A stretch of 64,000 nucleotides of DNA, from positions 57,607 through 121,606 of the forward strand of contig JAPYMA010000822.1 in the NCBI GenBank assembly GCA_035041965.1. Direction: 5' to 3'. Positions 14,101 to 28,139 of the stretch are shown in pieces. The stretch's first letter is position 1, and each line of letters starts with the position of its first letter. The DNA is from Anisakis pegreffii. Taxonomy: Eukaryota > Nematoda > Chromadorea > Rhabditida > Anisakidae. The notes under the pieces were generated by a model. It ran no database searches, had not been told where the DNA came from, and saw nothing but the letters and a program-made list of their open reading frames with translations. The position numbers and the translations under genes are program-made.

Positions 14101-16900
14101 TTGTTTATTGTTTGACGACGGATAAATAGATAAGAAAGTTGGCACATGCGCAAACTGTATCGACTGAATGGCGCCTCACGCAATCTTTAGATCTCATCTA
14201 GCCAACAATAACACCAAACAACTTCATTATGTCATTAGTCTATCTTAATTGAGCAACACTTTCAAAGATTATATTTATCTTTGAACGATTGAATTGATTA
14301 TGCTGATAACATTCAACAGTTGTGTTCGTCTCGTTCACATTGCTTCTAAAATAATCACATCGAGCACTTATTCGGACGGGTATCCGATGTGTTGCTGTGG
14401 AACGGAGTGCAATCTTGAATGAGTTCATTCCGATGTCGTTGCTTATTTGCATCTGTTGAATTTAACGCCCTGGCATGCAAAGTTATTTTATTCTCATTAT
14501 TAGTTATTTTCCTCCTTTCTATCCTCAAATCACCGTCACGGTGCAAATCAAAACAGGAATGGAACATCGCAAGTTGCAGATGATCAACAAAGATTTCAAG
14601 AGGAAATCGGGCCTGTTGGCTTGTAAACTCCCATATCCGATAAATCTGTAATCTTATCGTTGATCTTGATCCTGCGCACATTGCTTAATATCTCCAGTCT
14701 CATCATTACAGTCAACATTACTCATGCAATTTTGAATTCTGCAAATTACATTTCCAAACTATCTACGCATATTTTATCCACCAATCGCAGTTATAAATCA
14801 CGGACAAAGCAAAAATAGTAATGATCAAATTTCGGCGCCGAAAATGTTAAATAGCAACGTCATTACCTTCATTATATTTGTTCCCCTTAAACTTGTAATC
14901 AATCCATCTCAATCAATCAATGAAAACAGAAACAAACAGCACTGTCTGTTGTGTTGGAACTGTTCGATGCGGTTTCCCTTTAGCGATGAAGACGGAGCGT
15001 GGATAGCGAACGTGAAATTTACTCTCATAACCGACAATAATATTCGCAACAATGTTCTTAGCAGCAATGAATTTGGGTAATAAATGATTGAAGCATGATG
15101 TGATACAGATGACGTGATATTAAAAGTGACGTGATACAGAGACATTAAAAAAGTATAAAACATTAATATAATCATAAGATAAAATGTATGATAAGACATA
15201 GATATGACGACAAAGAAGCATTCCTGAGATTGTCGTGAATAAGATTATTCAGGACAAGCAATGCGATGTCTGATCGGTAACAAATGATCGATAATGTTCT
15301 ATAGAATAATAATAATGAGCAGAGATTTGAGATGTGGAAATTTCAAGATCTGTAAGCACTTTTCTTTGGTAATCTTATCCTAAGTTTTGACCGAGCAGGT
15401 ACTTCATATGATCCTTTGAGTAATTCAACCAATCCTTCACGTTTACGTCAGAATCCTTTGCATATACTCTGCATACTTAACAAATCTAGATGAAAAGAAG
15501 CATAGAAATATCAACTAAATTCGCTCACAAGACGCTATTATGAGCAAAGAGTAATTATGCAGCACTACTTCGAAATAAATATAATATTCGTAGCCTGAAT
15601 GTGAAAACACAAAGAAATGCAATTTTCCAGTTCGATTCATGAGGACGAGCTTTGTTATCTTAACTTATTTGTCGACGTTCATCCATATGGAAACTTATGT
15701 GCAATATTAGTGCTCAATACTTTCATCTTCATATCATTTCCGCTTCTTTCCACAATAATCTGAACAACTGATCTGTTAACCACTAATTCATGACCAGGTC
15801 AACAAATTACATTACGCAATCAGGCGTACTTTCTATTAACTGCGTAGGTACGCATGTGCATACAAACCCACCACCAATCATATCGACAAATGTTGAACAT
15901 CGAGCTTGTTCATGCAAAATTGTTGATAAGAAGAACCAGAATTTGCGAGTTAAGAAACCAGGGGTTTGTCATAGTACTCAGTGAGCGTATAACTATGACT
16001 TACTTTCAATCCAGAGCAGTCTTCCTTCCTCTCTATCCATCAAAATAAGCGCTCTTCAGAACAAATTCGTACATAAATGTGTATATGAATATCGCTAAAT
16101 TCATATGAAAATGGATAATCATCAAAATTTGACCCAGTAATTTCTTGCAACCATTTTGAATTACGAATTTTATTCTGAACTAGACAGATCATCAATTACA
16201 ATTCAAAAAGCATATCATCACAGGCCAAAATACAAATAATGCAATCCAAATAATCAGAGTCAGTTGATTGGACTGAAAGAAGAATGCGTTGCGATCACAT
16301 CGTTCCATGAACAATCGTTATTGGTTAAAAGAATGACAGTGATGCGCAGAAGTCAATGGTGATCTGCTGTAAATGTAGCGTGGAATAAACTGAAATCTGA
16401 GACAGTTGGAAGGAGAGATTTCATCGGAGAATACAGGCTTATGAAACATTTCATCACTCGAATGCAACGGACCATTGAAGACATTCAATGAATCTCTCTG
16501 CAAAAAGTAGGATGATGCGAAGCTGACCAGCTTACAACCGAGTACAACTTCATTGAATCAACTCTTTCATTTGAGGTTTTTGTTAAAATCATTTTGATTA
16601 AGAGTCAAACGCTGTCAATGTTGCCAAATTTTATCGACTGCTTACGCAATTTGGTACCTCAATCAAAGATTTTAAGCCATGAACGAGCGTGATGAAATCG
16701 GGACGTTTTGATGCAATCATGCGCCAGCAGGACAGCATTATATCATAGCTGAAATGAGAAGAAAATATCAGGATGATGAACTTTTGAAAGTTGTCAACCT
16801 TAACGCTTCTAGTTCTGCGCTTTCATTCAAGTTTTTTTTTTCCAATAAAAATAGCTGTGGTTTATCCATCAAAGACCAGATGTACTAGTGAACATATATC
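11200..16900. other. No gene seen
   Basis: AT-rich sequence with short open frames on both strands (for example near 11715-12029 and 14355-14681). These lack recognisable domains, plausible splice partners or biased composition. Confidence 0.4.
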
Positions 16901-16907
16901 ACTGAAC

Positions 16908-17192
16908 TAGTGATGTTACTGTTCCAGTCAATCTATTCTGCTTCCAGGAATAGAGCGGAGCAGTTTAAAAGATGGGGTGCGGAACAGGACACAGCAGAAT
17001 AGATTTTAACTATTCCTTGGATCGTTTTCTGTCCAGCATTAGGGGGTGATTATGAGTTGTGTTACCATTGTGGTAAACTTTGGGGTGCGAGAAGAGAACA
17101 GAGCATCACAGCTTTAGAGAAATAAAAGTAAATGAAAGCGGAACAGAACAGAATGTAACAGATGGGCAAAATACGGAACAGAAACACCATTA
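16908..17192. mobile_element. hAT-type MITE, family 1 copy 1
   Basis: Terminal inverted repeats are 'tagtgatgttactgttcc' on the left and, in reverse complement, 'taatggtgtttctgttcc' on the right. The flanks 'cactgaac' and 'atctgaac' match at 6 of 8 positions, as expected for an aged 8-bp target duplication of the hAT superfamily. The interior is rich in GAACAGA-type motifs and holds a perfect 13-bp inverted repeat (aatctattctgct and its complement). No coding capacity is seen. A second copy lies at 30960-31627. Confidence 0.6.
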
Positions 17193-17199
17193 ATCTGAA

Positions 17200-20100
17200 C
17201 CGTTTCATTTCGTATTCGAACGATGTTCTGAAAAATTAACGCATGAACTGTACATGACGTAAGGACAATGTGTCCGCCTAGGTAATCGCATTCCGTCATC
17301 CAAATATTCGAGTATTTTAGAGTTTGATACATCGCCATAAGGCATGTTGCTCTAGTCATCAAATTCAAGCGGAAAGGTGTTCGAAAAAGCTGCGATGGTC
17401 ATCGAGGAATCCCTCTTTTGTTTATGCCAGCAAAGATGCTGGCCAGAATTCTTCTGAAGCGACCTGCTTCATGTGTGTCCCACAACGACATTCTGCCACT
17501 GAGTCAATACGGTTTCTGCGCTGCACAACGCACGTTTCACGAAGGAGTACGTGCTTGTATTATCCAACTTTTGAGAATTTCATGTTAAAAGTGATATGAA
17601 AAAGAGTGTGCGCTAGCTTCGATCTATGATGATATTAATAGCACTCAAAGACTGCTACGTCATTCTACGAATTCAGTTTTGCACATATGACAGTATCTTC
17701 AATTTGAAACGACGAGAGACCATGAGAAATATGATTTTGCTGACCAACATGCGTTGATGGCATATGCCGTGCTCGAAAAGAGGTCATAATTTTGTAACTG
17801 CAGCAAAATGTTTCGGTTTGATGATAAGCTGAGTTTGGATCAGCTTCAAACGCAATGTTTACGAAAAATTGTAGGTACTGAGCGATAAGACGAGATGACG
17901 GATATTGAACCGCTGAGATGGTGCAATGTGGTAATTGTCTCGCATCGTTTGTAAAAATCACCATCGTTTATAAACCGTTGTGGACAAAATTTACTGTCAA
18001 TGATAGGAGATGATGATTTCTTGAGGCATCTAACGTAATTGCGCGGAATTTTAGACTTTTTGAAAAACTGGCTTCTTGGTACATTTTAAATTATTTATCG
18101 TTTTTGATTAGAATGTCGAACTGTTGATAGATTTTTTACACTTGTAAACTGAAATGGCAGATTTTTGCATAGCATTTTGAACATTTAATAGTTTTTTTCA
18201 GTCCTTCTTGAAGGATCAGGTTGTGATAAACCGGTGATCTTTTGTTTACTGTTTACGGTTTCCTGTATGTCTGTCTATAGTGCTTTGCATATCATGTGTT
18301 CTCTCACCATCATTGGCAATTCGTAACCATTGTTTCGTAATCAGCTAATCGCAATTACTATATAAGTAGTTCAGTGTAGTTATATCAGTTCCTCCGTATC
18401 AGTCAGTTGGTGTGTTGTTCGTGTATCCAGTGTTGTTTTTGTTTATGAGCCATCATCGGCATCTCTCGTCACTCAACCATCTTCTCTGTATTGAACCGTT
18501 ATTTTCGTCTTCATTTATTGTGTGGATAAACTAAATTATTAATCGTCGCTTTCGCACCAGCAACACAGTCAACATCACAAACAGTCCCAACCAAAACCAC
18601 GAACAGTACCGATCAGCAAAACAAACACTTCTTACCACTGTATACTGCCTCAAAGAACCGTGTATGGGTAGCAAACCCATTTATTGAAGTGCCAGACTCC
18701 TCCCCTTCCAGCAAAATGAATACCTCAAAAATTTCCTGTAACCGAACGAAAGATGCATTCTATCCAAAAAAGCTCAAGTCCAAGGATGCTTGTTACGGCA
18801 TGTCTATGAAACCTGAAGATTAACCGTGAAAGTTTCCCTTGTAGACTAACAATATTGGTTCAGTGAAAAACATCTGGAAAATAGAAGCAGTAGAAACTAA
18901 ATTGTTTAATTATATTAATATACTAGATCACTATTGAGAATTCAACTTAACTTGCGAAGAGTTTGGTTCTTTTTTTATGCTTGGTACTTCTTTTGCTTTT
19001 TAATGCGAGAACTCTGACACATTGGTGTAATCATTCAGAGTAGTGTGAACAGAACTAGGATGCCGTTTCATCGCTTTTTAAGCACTTCAATCTAATAGAG
19101 TGGTAGTTTTAACATAGATTTGATTGTTTTATGACCTCTTATTCATTCTGCACTTTCATCCCTTATTGACTGTTGTAAATGGCACCGATTGTCAAAGCCA
19201 CTCTTAAGCTCGTATCTTGGCGATGAGACTACTGCAGGCACATTTAAAGAGCAACAAAAAACAGTTGCTACTCTCTCAATAATGGGAAAGCATCATCATC
19301 TTGAAGTATCCTTCAAGTTTGAACCCATGGAACGTCATCCGATCTATGGATTCCGATAAAAAGTATTTGTTTGCACATGTATCAGCTGTGAGTATCTCAC
19401 CATGCTTCATGAGTGCCTCAACTAAAATATTGGACTGTTCAAGTGTTTTTATCATAGTGCTTGTGTGATAACCACATCTTAATCAACCCAAACTTTATTA
19501 ATTCGAACTCGACAGTTAAAGTTGGAATCATCGACCGAACAGTTTTCGCCAAGGCTAAATTCTTGTAAGTAATGGACTAACATTGTAAATGGAGAATGAG
19601 CATACCGAGTGTCACCACTAACGCGAAAATCCATCAAAATATGCAGAAGTTAGTAAAACTATATGTGGAAGTGAGAACAAGCTGCAATAGGTCCATGCCA
19701 AGCCAGTATTCACATCAAGTTGCTAATCCAGTTCAACAGCCGATGGAACGGCTAATATTTTTGAATTGTTCTGATCCATTGTATAGAATGCAATAAGAAC
19801 AGAACGATAGTCTGGTCAAGTGATGAATTAATAAAAAAGATCTCACTTGCAATGATGCATCCTTAAAGTGATGGCATTAGGCAAAATTTTGGCCTAACAT
19901 AAATTCAATCATAAATCGAGAAAAGAGCAATAATATTGACACACCAAAAATATCAGAAAAATCCCTCGAAGTATCAAAAATCTTGAAAAATATCTAGAAC
20001 AGCAAAAATGCTATCGAATGTGATTACAATAGCAAGTACCACTTGATTTTTTATTCCAACTAATAACGTTAAAATCAAACTGTTATTGATTAATTTTCTC

Positions 20101-21900
20101 GAGAGGTAACAAAAAATTAACATGACTGACACGAACTGTCGAAATGTTGGCCACTTTTTAGTGCTATGCACTGATTCAACAGGTACTTAAAGTTTGTTGT
20201 CGCTTATGAAACAATTTTTTTCGTGTCACATTCAATTATCACACGATATGATTGGATTATTTTCTTATACATACTTTTGATTTATCATATTCTGCTCGTT
20301 GTGATACTTCTGAATCAATCTTATGTAGCCAACAAAGCATCTCATCTTGTTTTCTCTCTGCTATTCAGCAAGTGAAAAAAATGGTTCCGTTCGTTTCAGG
20401 AGATGTGTCTTATCTTCGAGCACTTTTCGTTTCTTTCTCAGCGCACACTTATGAACGTTTTACAACAGATTATCTTTCTAAACGTCCACAAATCACGTAC
20501 ACTTCGTTTTTCTGGTTCCTCAGTCTGGCTCTTAAAAGAATGCATATTTCAAGAAAGTCACACATAACGGACCGCATATGATTTGCTTTACAAACAATAC
20601 ATTTACAACTATCATTTATCCTGGTGTTCACATGTTTAGTTGTATTTTATGTGTATTTATGTTCATACGTAACGTGAAGTTGCTGCTGAAAAGAAGGTGA
20701 AGTTGAATTGATTGCATCGTCGCGAACCAACTCTTTCCTCCAACCGATACAGCAACCACCTGGCTGACTAGTGCTGCTAGCATGTGATCAATATCTCAGT
20801 TTATCTTCGTGTCTTGAGCTGCAATTGTTCCTACTCTTTCTCTTTGCTCTTATCCTTATCCAAACATATGTTGGTGATTGTTGGTGATACCCAACATGTT
20901 TGCAGTAATACCATCTTATCTTGAAAGTGAGCGCGTAAAACATAACCCATATGCAAGCATTATGTTATTGAAAACGAATGAACGTTGTTGTTGTCTTGTG
21001 AAGAGCCATTCCAATCTTCCAGTGAAGTATTTTATGGCGAATTGAACTTGTCTCGTAGCCTTATTTATTAGTTTCCTACTTTTCGATCGTCTTTTACCAG
21101 TAATCTCAGTATTTTAGCTGCTGCTATTCGTTTTTGCTGCTTCCGTGAATGGATAGCTCAGCTCTATATTGGAATTTACTCACTCACGAAGAAGCGGATT
21201 TTTCAGAACCACATTAATTGATTGATCTTTTCACTGATTCACTATCTGTGCTGAAATGTTCACCGAGAAAAAATGGTGAATTAATAGTAAGAGTTGCTGC
21301 TGTGATTTTGTTCGTATTCCAAATTTGAATTCGGTAAGAAACACAGCACTATCACACCATAGTTTATCATACAACCTGGCTATCTATCCACTTCATCGTA
21401 CTTTTTGTCTCACTTAGTTACCCAGGAAAAAGAAGTTATCAACTTTTCAGAAACGAATGGATCTCACTGAAGTGCCAACCACATCGCGATTATTCGATGT
21501 TCCTGATCTAAAATACTTTTGCACTCGCTTCATTGCCATCTCACTATTTCAGGTTTTTTTTTCAGCTTTTCTTCCGATAGATACTTTTGCTGAATTTTAA
21601 GGATAAACAAGTAATAAAACTTCTTAATAATCTTCTGTTTGAGTTCTGAAACGAATTCATCTGCCATCATAATCGATTTCCTCGTTCCGTCAATCATTCC
21701 GATCGAACATCGCAAGCAATAATAAATTGCACTGAAATATTGTGCTTATAATTTATAGTGCTGATGATTTAATTCATAAAGGCCAAAGGACAGCTTCTTG
21801 GTGGGGTCAACCACATATATTATATACTGCACTCATCATTCAGTCGTTTAAATGTCACCACATGATTTGGTCACGTCGACTATTTTGAATGCAGTGTAAT
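17200..21900. other. No gene seen
   Basis: Short open frames such as 20252-20581 have no domain and no convincing splice partners. Nothing else was recognised. Confidence 0.4.
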
Positions 21901-21930
21901 ATCGCAGTTTGGAATATAAATGAGTGCATA

Positions 21931-22161
21931 TGTTTCGTTTGTATTTGATACCGCAATTTGTGCATTTCCAGGCCAATATTCGTTGGCGGAGATTACCAGA
22001 TGTAGTGAGAAGTTTAAAAAGTTGGCTAGCCGAAGTGGAACTAGCACCACTCATGAAGAAACAAATACATGCTGGAATTGGTGAAACTGTTCGTGAAGTG
22101 CAACGATGGGGTGATTGCCAGAGTTCATTGCTTCTTTTTTTCGAAGAACTCATGTTGCCTT
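21931..22161 (+). CDS. Unrecognised short open frame, possible exon
   Basis: An open frame from an ATG at 21931 to a stop at 22159-22161 encodes a charged, helical-looking segment including RSLKSWLAEVELAPLMKKQ. It also contains a usable internal acceptor (tgcatttccag before 21972), so it may be an exon rather than a whole gene. It lies upstream of and on the same strand as the 23-25 kb gene model, and could belong to it. No family is recognised. Confidence 0.25.
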
Positions 22162-23118
22162 AGTTTTGAGAATGGCAAATCAAAATTATCACTTATCGAT
22201 TATGATCAGAGTTGACATCATCTCGAGAATGTAGTTTGCTAATGCGCCTTTTATAATTTCTTCTGTGGTTGTCCACATGACTTATGAGTGTGAATTAGTT
22301 TCAACAATGCCACAGATTTCCTAATTGTTTTTGTGATGACTTTTCAGCATCACTCCCGATTGACGTAAACTGCGATTCCTCTATTTTCTTGTGAATGAAA
22401 GTCATTCTCACATAACTAACTGCAACCGTCATAATTTTGGAACTACGAATAAACAAAGTTTTTTAGGTGAAAAACATGTCGATCTTTTCGAAGAAGAGAA
22501 ACCTCGACTGATAGGCGACTCACGAATTATTCGAGTTCAACGGTGTGAACACTTGCGCATGTTCTATGGGAGTATCACTTGGAAAGAAAATAAGTTAGAA
22601 TTTCACAATGTTAAAAATGCTGTGATAGGTAGGAAGACATGATAGCAAATAAGTGTTTATACCGCAATTGATCCCATACAACGGCTAGTAGGATACAAAC
22701 TATCCTGCAGATACTGTCTATAAACGCCATCATTTTATAAGTTTGGTTATGTCGTAAAATGCTTTTAATGAATGCTAAATAGTCATTTTTATCCGATATT
22801 ATTCGTACACAATTCTACAAGCGATCCACGGAATTCCTTCGATAAGAGGCCCAAACATTTGATCAAACGAGTCACTCAGAATTTCAATACCTTGACGACC
22901 AATTCAATGATTATTTACGTGTGTGTAAACTGAGCAAGTGATCTTCTGGATGAATAATCGATTCATGTGAAACTGTGAGGATGACTGACTGTAGCTGTTG
23001 AGATTAGCTGGACATGAGTGTGAGCTTTCAATGCTCACTTTTCTTGATATTCACTATAATTCATGATGGATGAGAAGTGTTGCACAACATAATCGAATTA
23101 ATTGATCGATACAGATAT

Positions 23119-24811
23119 GAAATTGATGATTCGGCAACTGCTAAGAAAATCATCACAAAGGATTGTGCTGACTGGCCGCAAATGCAGTTTCAATTTGCAT
23201 GTGCTTATGCAATGCTGGAACTTCTAACGGATCAAGCTGTCTTCGACCGCATACGTCGACGAGCCTTCTCGTAATCCTTGAAATTATTAGATTTTATTCT
23301 CAACTTTAACGAAAAATCGAAACAAAATCTGATATTACCTGGTTTTATCTTAATGAATTTCTGAAGGACATCTGATCTGACTGATGGGCACTTATGAATT
23401 ATTTTTTAAAAAAAACTGAAGTGACTGCATAAACACTTACTAACTGAATTCAATCAGTAACAAGAAATACCAAAGCAGTGGAGAAAGAAATTTGAATGAA
23501 GCTAAATTCTTCAGGAAAAGGCTTTCAAATCACTGCCTGTATGATTTTTGGCTGACCATTTTGAGTGACTCCATTGCATGGGAGAAGATGTTCAGCTCAG
23601 ATGCGGTTGCTCCAAAGCAGAAGTTATCATTGGTCTTTCAATTTGCAATCGTTAATGGCTATTTTGAATTGATGAATTTCATTTGGGAACGTGTCTCTGA
23701 GCCACAACGCGAATATATTGGTATGGTCATTTTTGAAGCAATTTAACTAACGCTCATGTGAATAACCAATGATCCTTTCAAATAGGATTTATAAGGAGAA
23801 TAGCTGTGCATTTATCTCAATTAGTAGTTAATGATATTTCTCAAATAGGAATGCTGCAATGGAGACGAGTGTGTTTCAAAGCGAAGCATCGCGATGTGAT
23901 GCGTTTTCTTTGCAACCGACTTTGTGTGATCAATCCGAGTGGTTTAGCTCGTATCACATGGAATACATTCTATGATACTCTGCACAATTCATTTCAGGCA
24001 ACAATTACTTTCATTTAATTGCTTCATGGAATAAGTTCATAAATTCTTACATTTGTTACATTCACAATGACAACGAGACTCACAGTCATGTCTATGTATA
24101 ATATTTTCTGAAACAAAATGCAGTCAATTCCGAAATTTTGGCTTTCTCTTTATTGTTACTGCTTATATAATACTATCGTTGAATTCATCCATTTGTTCCT
24201 TAGGTGATAGGATATTGTTGGGTTCACTTGCAAATATGGCTCTCCTAATGAACACTGAAATAGGGAATGATGACAAATTTTCACGATCATTAGTGCGATT
24301 TTAGTATGCAAATGCATAAAAAATTGGTATCTGATAAAAATCAATTTAGTAAAGTGAGGGAAAGAGAATTCGGTTAGTTAGTATTGTCGAAACGAGGTAA
24401 ATTATGCGTTGGCTTATGAATTTTGCAGAATGCCGAGAACAAAGGAAGTGAGAAGCATGAAGACGACGTTCGTAAGCTTGAATTTTTGTTGGATAATTGT
24501 TGTCCACGACTGCGAAATGCGATGCTATCAATGGAGAATTTCAAGTCTGTTTGTTTTTGTTCTCTTTTTATCCAGTTGCATGCAATCAGTTCATTTTTTA
24601 CAGATCTCACTCATCACATTTTTACAGAGCCATCACGGATGCATTTGCTTACAATCAGGTTGAGACATTCGCAATTCTGTTAGAACATCTCGACTCTGAG
24701 CAATTGCGATCGGCAAGGGAATTTGTTGATCGTATTTATGATCGTAAACAAAACGAACAAGTACGTGGATTCAGACAAATGATAATGCGACGACAAAACA
24801 CGATTGACTAA
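23119..24811 (+). CDS. Helical-repeat (possibly ankyrin-like) protein, 5' end unresolved
   Basis: Exons: about 23119-23270, 23515-23720, 23786-23997, 24429-24544 and 24628-24811. Every proposed junction keeps one frame to a stop at 24809-24811. The first exon's start is uncertain; an in-frame stop at about 23069-23071 means at least one earlier exon is missing. Recognisable stretches are KLSLVFQFAIVNGYFELMNF, FLCNRLCVINPSGLARITW and AFAYNQVETFAILLEHLD. These amphipathic helix pairs with Ala-Asn-Gly or Tyr-Asn turns resemble degenerate ankyrin repeats of nematode-expanded families. That assignment is by feel, not by a definite motif. The third exon appears to end at a GC donor (ttcag|gcaaca), which is the weakest link. 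It could instead be two genes. Confidence 0.45.
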
Positions 24812-25715
24812 ACAATTGCATCCAACGATATATGTATTCTTGATTATCAATACGGGTATCAAATGATACAGTCCTAGTTGAACATCCGTCTATTCGTCAT
24901 GAATCCTTGCTCACGTACATTTTTCTGAGTTCATTAATCTATAATTTTGAAACAGTTCATCGAGCTCTATGTTTTCATGCGTTCAAAGCCGTTCTTCGTC
25001 TATTTGTTCAACTCTTTTCACAATGTGAACGATTTCCGTTTGGCATGATTCATGCTCTGCATCAAACAAGCGATTGAATAGTACATATAGTGCACCATTT
25101 ACAGTTTTATTAATAAATTGTTTTTGCTTGGTGATAGCAATGAACGGCTATTTTCATTGGCATAGTTATTTACTGACCTTCCATTCTGTTATTCACTCAT
25201 GAGTGTATTACAGGTTTCGTTCGAATCTTCCATTCTGTCATTACTGCTTATTTTGAGAAGGAAAGAAGCAAGAACAAAATTTATGAACAAATTAACTTGC
25301 ATACATATTAAGCAGATAAAAGGATACGCTAAAAGAGTACAATCAATATTCGTCAAACAATCCTTAACAGTTTATATTAATACAGATATAATCAGATACA
25401 TCATCCCTGCTAAACATATGTAAATTGTTTGACGATGTTATTCACTGAATGTGAAGATGAAGAAAAATCTAGAACGAAAAAAGCATCCGTGAATTGCACT
25501 AAGTTTGTCTCACAAGCCGTGTTCAGATTACATCAGATAACGATGATGAAAAGTGAATCATTCGCTTTGTATTTTTGCCTTAGCGCAATCGTCAGCAAAC
25601 TTCGATGTACGGTATTCGTCAGCAATACAATGGTCAATTTATGCAAAATGATTGGCGTTCAAATGAAATGACGTAACACTGAGAGAATCGTTGGCAAACA
25701 GTATACTGTAGTGAT
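24812..25715. other. No gene seen
   Basis: The short frames at 25199-25423 and 25429-25671 on the plus strand have no domain or splice context. This is a spacer between two genes that meet tail to tail. Confidence 0.4.
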
Positions 25716-26971
25716 TCAGTTGATGAAAACTGAGATTAAAGACAGAGTGATCAAAGCAAATGAAACTGCGTTTTGCGCTGCAGTTAGTTCAGCAGCACCA
25801 TTGCCGTTGCATAAGTCGTGACCATTGCAACAACATAATTTCACTTTTTTACCATTATATTTGTGCTTTATGCATTTATTTTTCGACAACTGAAATTCAT
25901 CATTTTACAGAATTTTGCATCAATTCGATTTCAACATTTCGTATTGATGCAATCATCTTAGCAGCAGTTCCTTGTAAATGATGAAAACCAATTTAATGTT
26001 ACACTTTTTGCATCACTATGCAGAGTTTTTATTGATGGACTATGGTGAGAAATTAAGCGCTAAAATATTTCTAATAACTTCACTGTACTTTATCGTGGAT
26101 ACCTTCCAACTTGTATATTTTCACTTCTTGTCTTTTTTGAACAAATCTAACAGAATATTTGTTCAAAAAATATCTGAAAACGCCTAAGTGCACAGCTTGT
26201 TATTTGATGTTTATGGCAAATGAATAAATTAAATTCCATGAGAAAAGCGTGAAGATTATTTACTCACAGTGAATACTTCTCATGACCAGTGATGCCTAAG
26301 CTCCGAAGCCAAAAAAAAATCTGTTTGGCTCCCTCAAAAAACATCACAGCAACATTCGCTAGCCGAAACTGAGATCGACAAGATAGTTTTTTCCCAATCT
26401 AAATTACTCCGGAGCCTGAGCTGGCGTCAAATCTGGAGCCGATTTTTCAAAGAATGGGAACCGGAGTTGCAACTGGAGTAGGACTTTCGAAAATGCGGAG
26501 TTGGAGCTGAAGCCGAAAATAAGAAAATACGAAGCAGGATCTGAACTTTCCGGAACGCGGAACCAGAAAGGAAATTCCGGAATGTGCAGAGCTGAAGCCG
26601 GAGCTAGAGGTGGAACTCCAAAAATGCGGAGCCCGAGTTGGAGCTGTTAGAAAATTGCAAAAACGTGAGCTGGAAACAAAGCCGGGTCAATTAAATTGAA
26701 ATTAGGCATCACTGCTCGTGACATTCGCTTGCAGTGGTGAAGTGTGCTCACTTACAATGCATTTTATTGATGCACACCCGGCTGCCTTCACCTTATGCAC
26801 AATATTCGTATCCGCCGTAACGTTATAACAGTAATCGTTTTTGCCACTACATGTCTCCATTGATGTACCAACGTTTTGACCACGCACGAACGTGTATTCA
26901 GTGAAACACTTGAGTGCATTTGCATTCTGACTCAGCAGTAACAATCCGAAAAATGAAAATAAGAACCACAT
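25716..26971 (-). CDS. ET-module-type ten-cysteine protein C, probably GPI-anchored
   Basis: Two exons, 26971-26756 and 25889-25716, give 129 residues. There is a signal peptide (MWFLFSFFGLLLLSQNANA), then the ten-cysteine pattern: KCFT, ETC, DYCYN, GCA, KCI at the splice junction, KCIK, the CCC triplet and DLCN. The tail after DLCN is a polar spacer followed by about 17 hydrophobic residues (FALITLSLISVF) and a short end, the usual look of a GPI-attachment signal. The spacing fits the nematode ET module (Pfam ET module, Ly6-like CCC...DLCN ending). These are extracellular proteins of unknown function. The phase-0 intron after the fifth cysteine is shared with genes A and B, but gene C lacks their first intron. 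Its 866-bp intron holds a MITE close to the donor. Confidence 0.82.
26287..26714. mobile_element. hAT-type MITE, family 2, GC-rich interior
   Basis: Terminal inverted repeats CAGTGATGCCTAA are perfect over 13 bp. They are flanked by ctcatgac on the left and ctcgtgac on the right, an 8-bp target duplication with one mismatch. The interior is a degenerate purine-rich GGAGC/GAAGCC array without coding capacity. The element sits in the intron of ET gene C, about 40 bp downstream of its donor. A diverged relative in the opposite orientation lies at about 33359-33554. Confidence 0.75.
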
Positions 26972-27947
26972 TGTTCAGATGACGTTTATATCCAAAACTT
27001 TTCGCCGTAATAGCCAATCGATATTGACTTTCTAAACACATAAAACAAGTGAAAAGTAGACTGATTGCATATGCGCTAAGTGAAACGACCTTTCAACACA
27101 TGATTGATGTTTCAGTTCTGTGGATTTTGACGAATGGAGAACAATGAAACTGTTTGCCGAGCGGATTAAATGAACAGTATCAGTGAGACTTTAGAGTTAT
27201 TAGGATCACTGATATGATCGAGCAGCAAATGAGATGAATTGTTTATCAAAATTAGTATGCATAGCAATATTGAGTTTGCCATGAAGAGTATTACCGAAGC
27301 AACTGCTAGAGAGTATGGTAAAGCATTCTAACTTCTTTGCTCTACACTGTTATTCGCAATTTGAAGCATTTGAGTGAAAAATTGGCCGAAAAAAAAGCAT
27401 TAAGCTCTCATTCACTGAACATACTATCGAATGTTAAATAGTTCGGTCGAGAAGCACGAGCTTTCGTTTGTTTCCATCCGACTTACATTCGAATAGGAAG
27501 AGAGCTTTCGCGTCAGACCATCACAAACAAAAATTCAAGCTCAATCTTAAAGAGTTTGGCGGATGTTTCATATTGATCAGCTGAATTAATTAACAGAGTA
27601 CAAATCGGATTCGAAATTTCGAACATTAAATAATGTATTGAAAGCGCATCTAGCGTAAAACACAAGTAATCGTAATCGAAAACAAAATAAACAAATAGAT
27701 AAACAAAACAAGCGGACATATATAATACGCTTAAGATAAGGTACGTTCAGTCCGTTTACCTCGAACAACAACTTTATGTGTTCCACTTCATCCTTTCATT
27801 ATCAACAGAATTGATAATCGAAGCAACAAAAACACATCCGAACATATAATTTTTGAATTTCACGCTGAGAATGTAAATAGGTTTTGCAACCACTTTCATG
27901 AGCTGACTTTTTAACAGTTAGGAAACAATCGAATTTTAATTTCTTAC

Positions 27948-28139
27948 TTAATCAACAATCACCAAAGAATTGCCATGTTCGAGATTCATACTAATTTGTT
28001 CAATTCTGAGCCGAACATTCGTCGACTCAGGTCCTTTTAAATCTATTTCTCCCATAAACCATACGCCGTAGAGCCTCGAACTGAGCACGTCATATTCACG
28101 CGATTGACTTGAATTTTGTTCGAAGCTGAATGACTTTCT
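27948..28139 (-). CDS. Doubtful exon, possibly CUB-like
   Basis: A minus-strand frame reads SREYDVLSSRLYGVWFMGEI, then VRLRIEQISMNLEHGNSLVI, and ends at a TAA. The alternating hydrophobic pattern with LEHGNSLVIVD resembles the end of a CUB-type beta sandwich. An acceptor (cattcag) may open it at about 28130. No partner exon was found, so it may be a lone exon, a gene remnant or chance. Confidence 0.25.
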   Translation of the reverse strand, partial: RKSFSFEQNSSQSREYDVLSSRLYGVWFMGEIDLKGPESTNVRLRIEQISMNLEHGNSLVIVD

